Origin: BAIKAL-G1 sp943370385
GTDB taxonomy: Bacteria; Cyanobacteriota; Cyanobacteriia; PCC-6307; Cyanobiaceae
NCBI GenBank assembly: GCA_943370385.1
Contig: CALRQT020000006.1
Location: 165,882 to 229,881, forward strand
Length of the DNA: 64,000 nucleotides
Direction: 5' to 3'
The translations under genes and the position numbers were made by a program. Each line of letters begins with the position of its first letter. The stretch's first letter is position 1. The notes under the pieces were generated by a model that was not told the origin of the DNA, did no database searches, and worked only from the letters and a program-made list of their open reading frames with translations. This document shows, in pieces, positions 19,313 through 27,788 of the stretch.

Positions 19313-21495
19313 GAGGATGGCGTGACCTCAGCTGCCAAGAGGCGACGGTAGTAGCCATCGGCACGATCAGCCAAATCCGACGGATGGCCAACCTCAACGG
19401 GCTCACCCTGATGCAGGACAAGCACCTGGTCACTTACCTGGGCTGAATGGAGCCGATGGGCCACCGTGATCAACGTGCGAGGCGTCCGTTTCACCGCGGC
19501 CACAACCAAGCGTTCACGGCGTTCGTCGAGGGCACTGGTGGCTTCATCCATCAGCAGGATGCTGGGCTGACGGAGCAATGCCCGCGCGATTTCCACCCGC
19601 TGACGTTGCCCGCCACTCAGGTTGCGACCAGCCTCCTGCAACTCCATTTGAAGGGCCACGGCTCCACCGAGCTCCTCCAATAGGCCCGCTTCCTTGAGGG
19701 CCATCACTGCATCGGACGGGCTGAAGCGTGGATCCCAGAGGGTGAGGTTCTCAAACAATGTTGCCTTGAAAATAAAAATATCCTGAGAAATCAGTGAAAG
19801 AGAACGGCGAAGGCTGGGATCGTCCCAATCCATCCAGGGACGCCCGTCGTAAAGAATGGAGCCCCCGGTGGGGTGCAAGAGGCCGCAAAGGATCCGAAGC
19901 AGGGTGCTTTTGCCCGAACCACTTCCACCCACAATCGCTAAATGCTGACCAGGCTCCAGGTCGAGACTGAGGCCTCCAAAGAGCTGCGGTGTTGTGTGGC
20001 TGAATTGAAAGGCTAGATCACGGATTGTGATTCTCCCCTTGAGCACCGCTTCCTCAGAGAATTCATCCCTGCTGGCAAAGCCAAAGCTGCGAACGCTCGG
20101 TTCTACTGCGGTGTCCACTACATCATTGAGAAGTCCCATGTCGCCATCGATTTGCTGCAACTGATTGGTGAGAATATTGAGCTGCTGGAGTGGGGCCTGG
20201 ATCATCCCCATCAGGAACTGAAAAGCCATCAGTTCGCCCAGACTCAGCTGACCAAGAATGATCAGCACGCCCCCCAGAAGCAAGACCCCCATGGCCAGCA
20301 AAAAACCAGAGGTTGTGCCAACAAGCTCTGCAAGGGAGTTGGCTAATGATTGTTTCTGAAGCTCCTTAAGACCTTCATTGAAACTGGCCGACCACAGCAC
20401 AAAAGACTCGTTTTCGAGACCACTTGCCTTAACGCTTTCAATGCCTTGAACAACTGACATGCCAACGCCCGTTGCCTTGCCCTGCACCATGGCCAGGCGA
20501 AAATTGTCCCCTCTACGCGCTGCACGCATCCATAAGCCGAAGGCGGCGTTGCCTCCAGAGAGCAGCAACGTTAACACGGAGAGCAACGGGGAAATGAACA
20601 TCCCCACCATCAAAGCCAGCACCCCAGATCCCAAGGACAGCATGAAATCCACAACCCCATTCACACCGAGCTGAACCAAGGAAAAGGGAAGCAGCAGCCG
20701 CTGCGATAGCTCACCACCCATCCGCTGCAGAAAGTAGCGATAGGGCAGGCTGAACAAGGAGACGTAAAGCAGACTCGCAACCCTACGCACCATCAGACTG
20801 CCCAGAATCCGCAACAGCAGCTTCTGAAGATTTAAAATGGCGATCAATACCAATGATGCAATTACAGTGATCCAAACCACCGGAACGGCAATATTTTCGC
20901 GAGCCTCCTGTAGGAAGGAATCAATGAACTGTGCCGTGGCCCCTGCAATAAAGAGTTCCGGCAATGCCGCAATCCCTGCAACCAGCAGCAACCAGGGCAG
21001 CACGGAGGCATAGGGACGGATCAACTGCGGCACGCGGTGGTAGAGACTTGGCTCGCGCCCACCCCGCTCAAACATCGCGCCGGGTTTTAATTCCAAAACC
21101 ACACCAGTAAAGCTGGTTTGAAATTCCTCCCAGGGAACGTTGCGGCGCCCGCTGGCCGGATCACTGAGGTATGCCTTGTTGTTGGCAAATCCTTCCAAGA
21201 CCAGGAAGTGGTTGAAGTTCCAAAACAACACAGCTGGCAACGCCACCTGCGCGCGCAGCTGTTCAGCAGACCTGCGATAGGCACGGACCTCCAGTCCGTA
21301 ACTCTGGGCAGCGCGCTTCAGCTGGGCTGCTGTCACACCATCACGACTGATGCCGCAGCGTTCACGCAATTCAGCTAGAGCCACTACACGCCCAAAATAA
21401 GCCAGCACGATCTTGAGGCTGGCGGCCCCACACTCCACGGCCTCGTATTGCAGCACGGTGGGCGCTTTAATCCTCCTCTTGATCGGCTGGCTCAT
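19309..21495 (-). CDS. NHLM-type peptidase/permease/ATPase exporter (C39 leader peptidase)
   Basis: 728-residue bifunctional exporter that would cut double-glycine leaders and move the core across the inner membrane. N-terminal C39 cysteine peptidase: oxyanion Gln16, catalytic Cys22 (AVECGAASL), His96 (NFNHFLVLEGF) and Asp112 (LSDPASG), all present. Membrane domain follows (residues about 165-430), then the ATPase with GGSGSGKST, LSGGQRQRVEIARALL and LLMDEATSALD. Located between the HlyD-like gene (3-base gap) and the second ABC gene (4-base overlap), forming one operon. Intact active site means the leaders at 15.6-16.3 kb are plausible substrates. Confidence 0.92.
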   Translation of the reverse strand: MSQPIKRRIKAPTVLQYEAVECGAASLKIVLAYFGRVVALAELRERCGISRDGVTAAQLKRAAQSYGLEVRAYRRSAEQLRAQVALPAVLFWNFNHFLVLEGFANNKAYLSDPASGRRNVPWEEFQTSFTGVVLELKPGAMFERGGREPSLYHRVPQLIRPYASVLPWLLLVAGIAALPELFIAGATAQFIDSFLQEARENIAVPVVWITVIASLVLIAILNLQKLLLRILGSLMVRRVASLLYVSLFSLPYRYFLQRMGGELSQRLLLPFSLVQLGVNGVVDFMLSLGSGVLALMVGMFISPLLSVLTLLLSGGNAAFGLWMRAARRGDNFRLAMVQGKATGVGMSVVQGIESVKASGLENESFVLWSASFNEGLKELQKQSLANSLAELVGTTSGFLLAMGVLLLGGVLIILGQLSLGELMAFQFLMGMIQAPLQQLNILTNQLQQIDGDMGLLNDVVDTAVEPSVRSFGFASRDEFSEEAVLKGRITIRDLAFQFSHTTPQLFGGLSLDLEPGQHLAIVGGSGSGKSTLLRILCGLLHPTGGSILYDGRPWMDWDDPSLRRSLSLISQDIFIFKATLFENLTLWDPRFSPSDAVMALKEAGLLEELGGAVALQMELQEAGRNLSGGQRQRVEIARALLRQPSILLMDEATSALDERRERLVVAAVKRTPRTLITVAHRLHSAQVSDQVLVLHQGEPVEVGHPSDLADRADGYYRRLLAAEVTPSS

Positions 21496-21498
21496 TCG

Positions 21499-23037
21499 TT
21501 AATGGTTCTCCAGGACCAGACCAAGGGCCTGCCGTAGGGCCGGCATTACAAATTCAATCGGCCGCCGGTATTGGACGTTGATCTGCGCATCAGCCAATGT
21601 GCCGAGCCTTACAGGGAAAGGAGGTCGGCGATTGGTACTCCACTGGTAACAGCGCCTGGACAACATCTGCTGGCAATAGGTGGGTTCAGCCAGTTGTAGC
21701 TTCACGCGTACTAGATAGGTGCTCGGCAAACTTTTTTGGATGGAGCTAGCCAGGGTGCGCCCACCCGCAAACGCTGCGATCCCCTCGGCCGGCAACGGCA
21801 ACTTGCTCACTTCGACCACAACACCAGGAATGCCACCGTATTGCGCTCGGGAAATCCCCTTCGGTGTCACCAAAGCCTGCATGCCCTTACTCAGGAGTTG
21901 GCTGGTCGTTTCATCGACAAACACCGGGACTATCATGGGTAGGCTGGGCCTATCAACGCTGAAGGTAAAAAGCTCATCGCCTTGCTTCACCTGCATGCCA
22001 TTGCGGATTGAACGTGAAACGATAAATATTCCCGAGGATGGCGAAAACGTGTAAGCCTTATTCAGGTAGGAAATAAGAGCCGACTGTAGTTTGTTGGTGG
22101 CTTCTAGGTTGCTGAGGGCAGATTGCGCTGCTTCTTCGCGTTGGTCGGTGGCACTAGAGACCGTGTTAATGCGTTCCCGGTCAAGCTGAAGCACTTGATT
22201 TTTTAGTCCATTGATCACTGATTGCTCCTGGAGCAGTTGGGCTGTGGAGACAAAACCTTGGCGCCAAAGAAGTTGCAATCTTCGCAGCAAGTCCTCACGC
22301 TCTTTGAGCTCTTGCCGTTGCTGGATTTGCTGGTTCATTAAAAGAGTCGCTACGGACTTCAATTTTTCAGACCGTTGGCGCCGATTGTTTTCAAGCAAGT
22401 GGCCAATCTTTAGCTTGGGCTGTGTTGTCAGGCGTATCGCATCCAACTCTTGCTCGGCCTCGGCATTGGAGATCCGCGCAATGACAGAGTCACCAGTGAC
22501 ATGAAGCCTTTGGTAATTGAGAAGTGAACGGCGAATGTCATCGACAGCCTCATCATTATTTGTGGATTCGGGCATGACAAGTTCCTGTCCTTGAATGTTG
22601 TCCAGGACATTGAGGGCAAGCGAATTGAGACGAGTAAAGCTGATAGCTTCTTCTCCCCAGTCTTCTCCCCAGTATGATGAAAGAGCCGCGTTTTCTTGTT
22701 GCCGCTGGAGATTAAATCGATCAGGGCCTGCTCCGCTGACTTGATAGGTCAGTTCTCCATCGGTGCGTGCTATGGCACTACTAACGGGTGCTTCTGGTGT
22801 GATGCTGGCTAAACCATTGACTTGAACAGGAACTTTGGCAGTCAAAGACCAAAAAATTCCTAATCCGGTGATGCTGGCAGCTGCCACAGCGGTTAATCGA
22901 ACCGGTAAGGGCAAAAACTCGACCGGTTTGCTGTTATCGGAACCACTGCGTAGTCGCTCTAAGGCGATCTGTTCAAAGATCTGATGACGGTCAGCGCCAG
23001 CTTGCTTGTCCGTTGGTGGGGGGGTGGGCGTTGCCAA
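21499..23037 (-). CDS. HlyD-like membrane fusion protein of NHLM export system
   Basis: 512-residue periplasmic adaptor linking the ABC exporters to an outer-membrane channel. One N-terminal membrane helix (VRLTAVAAASITGLGIFWSLT, residues about 47-67), then a beta/lipoyl half, a long coiled coil (residues about 215-330, rich in Gln, Glu, Leu, Arg such as RQELKEREDLLRRLQLL), a second lipoyl half (YTFSPSSGIFIVSRSI) and a beta-barrel domain with VTPKGISRAQYGGIPG, typical of NHLM-type secretion proteins. First gene of the minus-strand operon; TTG start at 23037. Divergent from the tolC-like gene. Confidence 0.88.
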   Translation of the reverse strand: MATPTPPPTDKQAGADRHQIFEQIALERLRSGSDNSKPVEFLPLPVRLTAVAAASITGLGIFWSLTAKVPVQVNGLASITPEAPVSSAIARTDGELTYQVSGAGPDRFNLQRQQENAALSSYWGEDWGEEAISFTRLNSLALNVLDNIQGQELVMPESTNNDEAVDDIRRSLLNYQRLHVTGDSVIARISNAEAEQELDAIRLTTQPKLKIGHLLENNRRQRSEKLKSVATLLMNQQIQQRQELKEREDLLRRLQLLWRQGFVSTAQLLQEQSVINGLKNQVLQLDRERINTVSSATDQREEAAQSALSNLEATNKLQSALISYLNKAYTFSPSSGIFIVSRSIRNGMQVKQGDELFTFSVDRPSLPMIVPVFVDETTSQLLSKGMQALVTPKGISRAQYGGIPGVVVEVSKLPLPAEGIAAFAGGRTLASSIQKSLPSTYLVRVKLQLAEPTYCQQMLSRRCYQWSTNRRPPFPVRLGTLADAQINVQYRRPIEFVMPALRQALGLVLENH

Positions 23038-23099
23038 GCGCGCGAAAACCCTTAGGGATTAAAAGTTATTATTCTTGCATGGTATCATAGCACAAGATT
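23038..23099. promoter_or_regulatory. Divergent promoter region, hlyD-like / tolC-like
   Basis: A 62-base AT-rich gap between two divergent start codons (23037 and 23100). It must carry the promoters for the exporter operon and for the tolC-like gene. TATCAT at 23083-23088 is a possible -10 box in the plus direction. Shared short spacer suggests joint regulation. Confidence 0.45.
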
Positions 23100-24719
23100 T
23101 TGCCCAAGTCTAAGGTCGTGCGTGCTCAATTGGCTAGTCATCATCCAGGCGATCGCTTGTCAGCCGCAACTCAAATTGCTGGCTGGCGTCAACGCCTACC
23201 CGTCTGGTCAGCCGCCGCGTTGTTTGCTGTTGGCTCTTTTGCAACAGCTGGTGAAGCCGATGCCGCCGCACAGGGCTATCAATACCGTGGCGTCCAGGCG
23301 CCCGTGGTTAAATCATCTTCGCTCTTTAATGACCTCAAGCTAGAACTTTCGAGGTTGCAAAAGGAGTTGCGTGACCGTTCTATCAGCACGACATTGGCAT
23401 CAGCAATTGAGCAAAGCCTGCTCAACAACCCCGAACTTGCCGAGTCCTACGCAAAGATTCAGCAAGAACAATGGAATCTGCTGGCCGTTCGCCGCCAGTG
23501 GTATCCTTCGATTTCTGCGACGGCCGCCGGACCGGGTGGAGGTCTTTGGGGCTATGCGGGGAGCCTAACAGGAACTTCAGTGACCTCCTTGGGAACTGCA
23601 ATCGCAGAACGATCATTTGACGATGGAGTTGCATTCGCTCCAGTGCTAAGTCTTGGCTGGACATTCTTTGATCCAAGCAGGGGCCCAGAGATCAATGCAG
23701 CCAGTGACGATCTACGCAGCGAGGAGTTGTTGTTCAATGTAACAGCGCGAAACCTGGTGCTCCAGACCCAACTTTCCTATTTTGATCTACAAGAGCAGCT
23801 GCAGCTTGTAGCGTCCTATGGGCAGATTCTTGCAGCCACTTCTGACCAGGTGAAGCAGGCCGAAGCTTTGTTCAATACTGGTAATGCGAGTATTGCTGAT
23901 GTGGAGCAGATTAGAACGCAACAGTTTCAGACTTTGAGCTTGCTGATTTCCAGTTATTTGGGAGTGCTAGATGCAGCGGCATCCTTGGCGAAATCAATGG
24001 CGCTTGCCCCCGGCAGACTTGCTTTGCCCGGCGACAGTTTGGATCAGTATGGTCAATGGGATCTATCCTTGAATGTAACCATTAAGCAGGCGCAGACACT
24101 TCGTGAGGAAATCCAATCAAGTTTGGTAAAGTCCAATAGTGCGAAATGGCGGGCAAGTGCCTTGTTCAATCGCTATTGGCCCCGTTTCTCTCTGCTAGCA
24201 AATGGTAGCTATTTCAATGCAGACAGTCGCAGTGGATCCTCTGCCATTTCGAACACCACTTCCGTGCAGTCATCGAGTTGGAATGGTGGATTTGGAATTG
24301 GCTTTAATTGGCCGCTCTTTGATGGTGGCATCGCTGCAGCACAGGCAGAGGCTAATAAGGCCTTGGCACGGCAGTTCTCTGATCAGGCTGCTGTTCAGCG
24401 CTTACAGGTGAGTGAAGAGGTGGAGCAGAGTTATGCTAGTTATCAAACCAGTCGCCTTGCATTGCTTAGTAGCCGAGAACAGGCTGAATCGGCGCGCAAG
24501 GCTGCGCTGGCGGTGCGGGAACGTTACAACGTGGGCTATGCGGATACAACCTCAGTGGTGCAGACGTTGAACCAGGCTATCAACGCTGCCAATGCCTACG
24601 CGAGATCCCAGCGCGACTATAACAGCGCCGTCGCTCGTCTTTATCGCTCTTCGGCTCAGTGGCCCGATCACTCCGTGTCTTTTCGGGATCGACGCGTCCT
24701 TGTTCTGAAGCGTCGTTGA
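23100..24719 (+). CDS. TolC-family outer membrane efflux protein
   Basis: 539-residue outer-membrane channel of type I export. A TTG at 23100 opens the frame; a signal-like segment lies at residues about 33-58 (RLPVWSAAALFAVGSFATAGEADA). Then the two helical repeats of the TolC fold, each beginning with LASAIEQSLLNNPELAESYAKI-like and IGFNWPLFDGGIAAAQAEANKAL-like pieces. ERYNVGYADTTSVVQTLNQA near the end is the usual second hairpin. It completes the NHLM exporter divergently encoded from hlyD-ABC-ABC. It could also serve RTX proteins such as the one at the end of the window. Confidence 0.9.
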   Translation: MPKSKVVRAQLASHHPGDRLSAATQIAGWRQRLPVWSAAALFAVGSFATAGEADAAAQGYQYRGVQAPVVKSSSLFNDLKLELSRLQKELRDRSISTTLASAIEQSLLNNPELAESYAKIQQEQWNLLAVRRQWYPSISATAAGPGGGLWGYAGSLTGTSVTSLGTAIAERSFDDGVAFAPVLSLGWTFFDPSRGPEINAASDDLRSEELLFNVTARNLVLQTQLSYFDLQEQLQLVASYGQILAATSDQVKQAEALFNTGNASIADVEQIRTQQFQTLSLLISSYLGVLDAAASLAKSMALAPGRLALPGDSLDQYGQWDLSLNVTIKQAQTLREEIQSSLVKSNSAKWRASALFNRYWPRFSLLANGSYFNADSRSGSSAISNTTSVQSSSWNGGFGIGFNWPLFDGGIAAAQAEANKALARQFSDQAAVQRLQVSEEVEQSYASYQTSRLALLSSREQAESARKAALAVRERYNVGYADTTSVVQTLNQAINAANAYARSQRDYNSAVARLYRSSAQWPDHSVSFRDRRVLVLKRR

Positions 24720-25632
24720 CGGCCCACGCATCTGTTCTGCTTCGGCTTTGGGGTCTGCATGCGCTCTTGCTGTGTTTGCCTGTAGTTCTCGAGGCTTGAA
24801 ACCTCTAGCCATGGCATCTACGATGGTGTCCTTCGTTGTGACAGGTAGGAAAATGCAGGTAATCAAGCCGCGATTGTTAGAGTGTCATCCGCCTGTATAT
24901 CAGACATGCCTATTGATTCTATCCATCGGTATAAATATGACGCATGCTGCCCATGCCAGGTGGCTCATATTGCGGCCAATCGCACCTCGTTCAGCAGGAT
25001 GAGGCGCTTGCGGAAGGGTGTATAGCTGGGGTCGGTCAGGAACAAGGCCCTATGGCGGTTGTCATTCAGCCATTTCAACGCCTATATCCTGTGCAGGTAG
25101 CGGATGATGCAAGACCTAGCAATATGGTCCGCCTTGACAGGGTGTCTTAACTTAACCACTACGAGTCAATGTGCAATCTCTTTGCTTTCAGCAATACCCT
25201 GAACATCACATGTCTGTTTGTAGCCTATGGCGGGTATGGCGGCACTAGGCAAAAGTTAACTTTCCTTAGAGCTTTCTGTAGGCTTCAATCATAGCCATCG
25301 TTTTGCATTGTGAACAATAGAACGACGCCAAGATTGCGACAACCAGGCTCAGCCCTTAGCCCGCTAGGAACCATTGCAGATCTTGGAGCTGATTGATCAG
25401 CGCAATGACTGGAGCCTGCTGGAGGATTGGCTGGAGCAGACCCGGGGGTCGAGCCTGATGATTTGGACCTTTAGATGGCATCTGTTGGGCTTCGATGGGG
25501 CTAGTTGTTGGATGACGGGATTGGGTCGTAGCCCTCAACTTGGCTTGCTAGAACTGGTCTGATGGGAGTAGGGCGTGCAGCCCTCGAATAGAAGGGTGGG
25601 GTAGGATTTATCTAGGATGTATTGATCGGTTT
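24720..25632. other. Intergenic region holding a selO 3'-end remnant
   Basis: About 900 bases with no complete gene. Minus- and plus-strand frames here have poor composition and no motifs. The notable content is a 77-base copy of the selO 3' end (25370-25446); the bases beyond it no longer match the selO/paralogue-1 spacer. Confidence 0.5.
25370..25446 (+). repeat. Direct repeat of selO 3' end
   Basis: Nearly identical to bases 10751-10827 inside selO: both read ATTGATCAGCGC then, one base apart, ATGACTGGAGCCTGCTGGAG and end in CTGGAGCAGACCCGGG. It encodes the selO tail IDQRNDWSLLEDWLEQTR and sits 193 bases before the second TerB-like gene, just as the intact tail precedes the first. It marks an old segmental duplication of selO tail plus membrane-protein gene. 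Confidence 0.88.
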
Positions 25633-25638
25633 TTGCGA

Positions 25639-26622
25639 ATGGCCCTGTCCCAGCCAAGTTTGTCGCTACTTGTTTATGCTTCTAGCGGTTTTGTTGTGGC
25701 TGAGATTTATCTCACCCTCAACAAGCTGTGGTCGCGCAAGCATGAGCCCCAAGTGGTGGAAAGTATCTCGCCGATGTCGAAGTTGGTGGGCTTGGTCCCC
25801 GTCACCGTGTTTGCCATTGATGGTGTGCTGAGGCAGCTATGGGTGGTGGCGATTGTTAATGGCCTCTGGATCATGGCCAGGACTGTGCAATTGTTGATTG
25901 GCATTGGCCTGTGGGAGGCGGGCCGGCGCCGGATCTCCCTATGGGTGATGTTGCGGCGGGCCCTGAGCCAGGAACGCTCTGAGTTGGGGGATCTGTTAAA
26001 GGCCCTGGTGCGGCCAACGGGGGCGCGCCAAATGATCGATATTTTAGGCCAGTTGGCCTATGTCGATGGTGATCTTGATCAGGCTGAACGTCAACTCATT
26101 CAAACCTTTGCTGACCATTGGCAGATTGCCTTGGATTGGCAGGCTATCCATGACCATCAGTTAGCCAATGCCTCGCTGCGCTTGCGATCCTTGAGCCAGG
26201 CTGTGACCGGTTACTTGGAATTGAATCCACCGAAAGACCAGGCCCGCCAGCTGGCTGATCTTGTGGTCTTGATTGTCCGTGCCGATGGCAAGGTCACGGT
26301 GGAAGAAGACATTACCCTGGCCGAGACCACCAACCAGCTCAATAGCTATGCCCATGGCAGCAGCGCCGTGTATCACTACGTCAATATTGTGACCCGCTCC
26401 GATGAACAGGCGGGGGCCCTCATGGGTTTACTCGATCATGTGGTCGAACGGCAAGTGGCTGGCGGCATCACCTATCTGGTAGGCCCCTACTTTTCAGATC
26501 TGTACGCCGAACAGGTGGCCAAGCACTATCGGGCCCTCGGATTTTTTGCGATTATGGTGGATCAAGCGGGCCTTGATCGGCTAGTTGAGGAGGAGCTTGG
26601 CGAGGCGCTGGCCGTTGGTTAA
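25639..26622 (+). CDS. TerB-like domain membrane protein, paralogue 2
   Basis: 327-residue homologue of the product of 10936-11922, similar over its whole length (shared blocks include EIYLTLNKLWSRKHEP, QERSELGDLLKALVRP and GFFAIMVDQ). Same layout: N-terminal membrane segments, then a TerB-like helical domain with AYVDGDLDQAERQLI and IVRADGKVTVEEDITL. ATG 25639 is preferred over TTG 25633. A decayed selO tail precedes it, so it arose by duplication of the unit selO-end plus gene. Codon use is GC-rich like the core genome. Function unknown. Confidence 0.8.
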   Translation: MALSQPSLSLLVYASSGFVVAEIYLTLNKLWSRKHEPQVVESISPMSKLVGLVPVTVFAIDGVLRQLWVVAIVNGLWIMARTVQLLIGIGLWEAGRRRISLWVMLRRALSQERSELGDLLKALVRPTGARQMIDILGQLAYVDGDLDQAERQLIQTFADHWQIALDWQAIHDHQLANASLRLRSLSQAVTGYLELNPPKDQARQLADLVVLIVRADGKVTVEEDITLAETTNQLNSYAHGSSAVYHYVNIVTRSDEQAGALMGLLDHVVERQVAGGITYLVGPYFSDLYAEQVAKHYRALGFFAIMVDQAGLDRLVEEELGEALAVG

Positions 26623-26793
26623 CAGCACTTTGCCCATGCCCGCGCGTAGGCCCTGGTTTTGTGTCTGGCGACGATTGCAGACTTTGGCCAGGTGCACTAT
26701 GGATTACTTTGGCATTCACTTTGCCTTGACAAGGGTATCCCCTTCGCTAAGGTTGGCCGCGTAAGTTTAGGGTCAATTGGCCCCTCATAATTC

Positions 26794-27327
26794 ATGATCA
26801 AGCCGGTTTGGATGCGGCTCTTGCTCGCTGGTGCAACCGTCGGTGTTGGTCTTTTTCAAGGGGCGCTTGCTGCAGGCGATTATCCCTTTTTGTTCAAAAA
26901 CACAACGGGCGCCACCATTTGCAAATTACAGGCCGGTCCAGGCATTGTGGCCGACACGGCCGCCGCTTTCCAGGAGGCCTTTGCCGCCGCCAACAAGGGC
27001 AATCTGAATGCCATGGTGGATCCCTATGAAATCGTGAACTGCAAAACGCCGCCGATCCCGAAGGGCTACAACGGCCGCTATCAACAAATTTGGCATTTCA
27101 ACCTGGGCTCCGGCATCAAGCCTGGCAAGGAAGCTTCCTTTACTTGGAAAGGGCAAACGGGAAGTAACGACTATTGCAAGCTGGACGTGATTATGACTAT
27201 CCAGAGCTCGGATGCCACGGGGATCACAACATCAGCCGTTTATATGAAAAATGAGGACTTCTGTGCTGGCTCGCCCCATCTGGTGTTGCCGACGGGCCCG
27301 AATGCCTCCTATTTACCAAGCCCCTAG
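26794..27327 (+). CDS. Hypothetical secreted protein
   Basis: 177 residues with a strong signal peptide (MRLLLAGATVGVGLFQGALA, cut probably before AGDYPF). The mature part begins YPFLFKNTTGATICKLQAGPG and contains several cysteines and a TWKGQTGSNDYCKLDVIM stretch; it resembles no family I can name. Start ATG 26794. It stands alone between the TerB-like paralogue 2 and the small gene at 27465, and its stop is only 17 bases from a short repeat that copies the end of that next gene. Periplasmic or extracellular location expected. Confidence 0.72.
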   Translation: MIKPVWMRLLLAGATVGVGLFQGALAAGDYPFLFKNTTGATICKLQAGPGIVADTAAAFQEAFAAANKGNLNAMVDPYEIVNCKTPPIPKGYNGRYQQIWHFNLGSGIKPGKEASFTWKGQTGSNDYCKLDVIMTIQSSDATGITTSAVYMKNEDFCAGSPHLVLPTGPNASYLPSP

Positions 27328-27343
27328 GGATGGTCTCCCATGG

Positions 27344-27388
27344 GGCATTGACTTGATGGTGTGCCTGGGGATCCCGGCGGTTTGAGCC
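27344..27388 (+). repeat. Short direct repeat copying the 3' end of the next small gene
   Basis: About 45 bases (GACTTGATGGTGTGCCTGGG to the stop TGA) match 27724-27770, the end of the gene at 27465-27767. Both decode to IDLMVC-G-PAV followed by a stop. It looks like the tail of a lost upstream copy. Confidence 0.7.
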
Positions 27389-27464
27389 CGATAGCTTAGC
27401 CAGGCCATGTTGCGAAGGCGGGGCCTGGGCCTTGATGCAAGCCCATTGCTGCCATGGGAGCCCT

Positions 27465-27767
27465 ATGCCAGTTACCCCTTCGAGTCAGGGACTAGCCACA
27501 GGCCCTCCCTCCCGTACCGATCGATACAACTTGCCTGAAGGGCTGTCCCTACAACTCACCCACTTCGCTGCTTGGCCGATGACCTCCGAACAAGCTGCCC
27601 AGCTGATCGACGACACCCTGGATCTGGTGCACCAGCGGCTCCAGGAGTTGGAGGCGGCCGAGCACCAGCACGACCAGAAGGCTCTGGCGGCCGAGTTTCG
27701 CGAGTGGCGCCAGCCCTTGGGGGGGCACATTGATTTGATGGTGTGCCCGGGGTTTCCGGCGGTTTGA
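27465..27767 (+). CDS. Hypothetical small protein
   Basis: 100 residues from ATG 27465. Not recognised. The middle, FAAWPMTSEQAAQLIDDTLDLVHQRLQELEAAEHQHDQKALAAEFREW, is a strongly predicted amphipathic helix or short coiled coil; the end is GGHIDLMVCPGFPAV. No signal peptide. It precedes mnmE by about 20 bases and may be in its operon. The 3' end is repeated upstream at 27344-27388. An upstream ATG at 27432 would lengthen it by 11 residues. Confidence 0.6.
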   Translation: MPVTPSSQGLATGPPSRTDRYNLPEGLSLQLTHFAAWPMTSEQAAQLIDDTLDLVHQRLQELEAAEHQHDQKALAAEFREWRQPLGGHIDLMVCPGFPAV

Positions 27768-27788
27768 GCCGCCAGGGTTGTGTAGGGC

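Noticed and set aside
12954..24719. Expectation that the exporter belongs to a lanthipeptide (prochlorosin) cluster
   Set aside because: No LanM-type gene is in the window and both cores lack cysteine.
24552..24866. Minus-strand frame overlapping the end of the tolC-like gene
   Set aside because: Antisense to a well-supported gene; no family resemblance.
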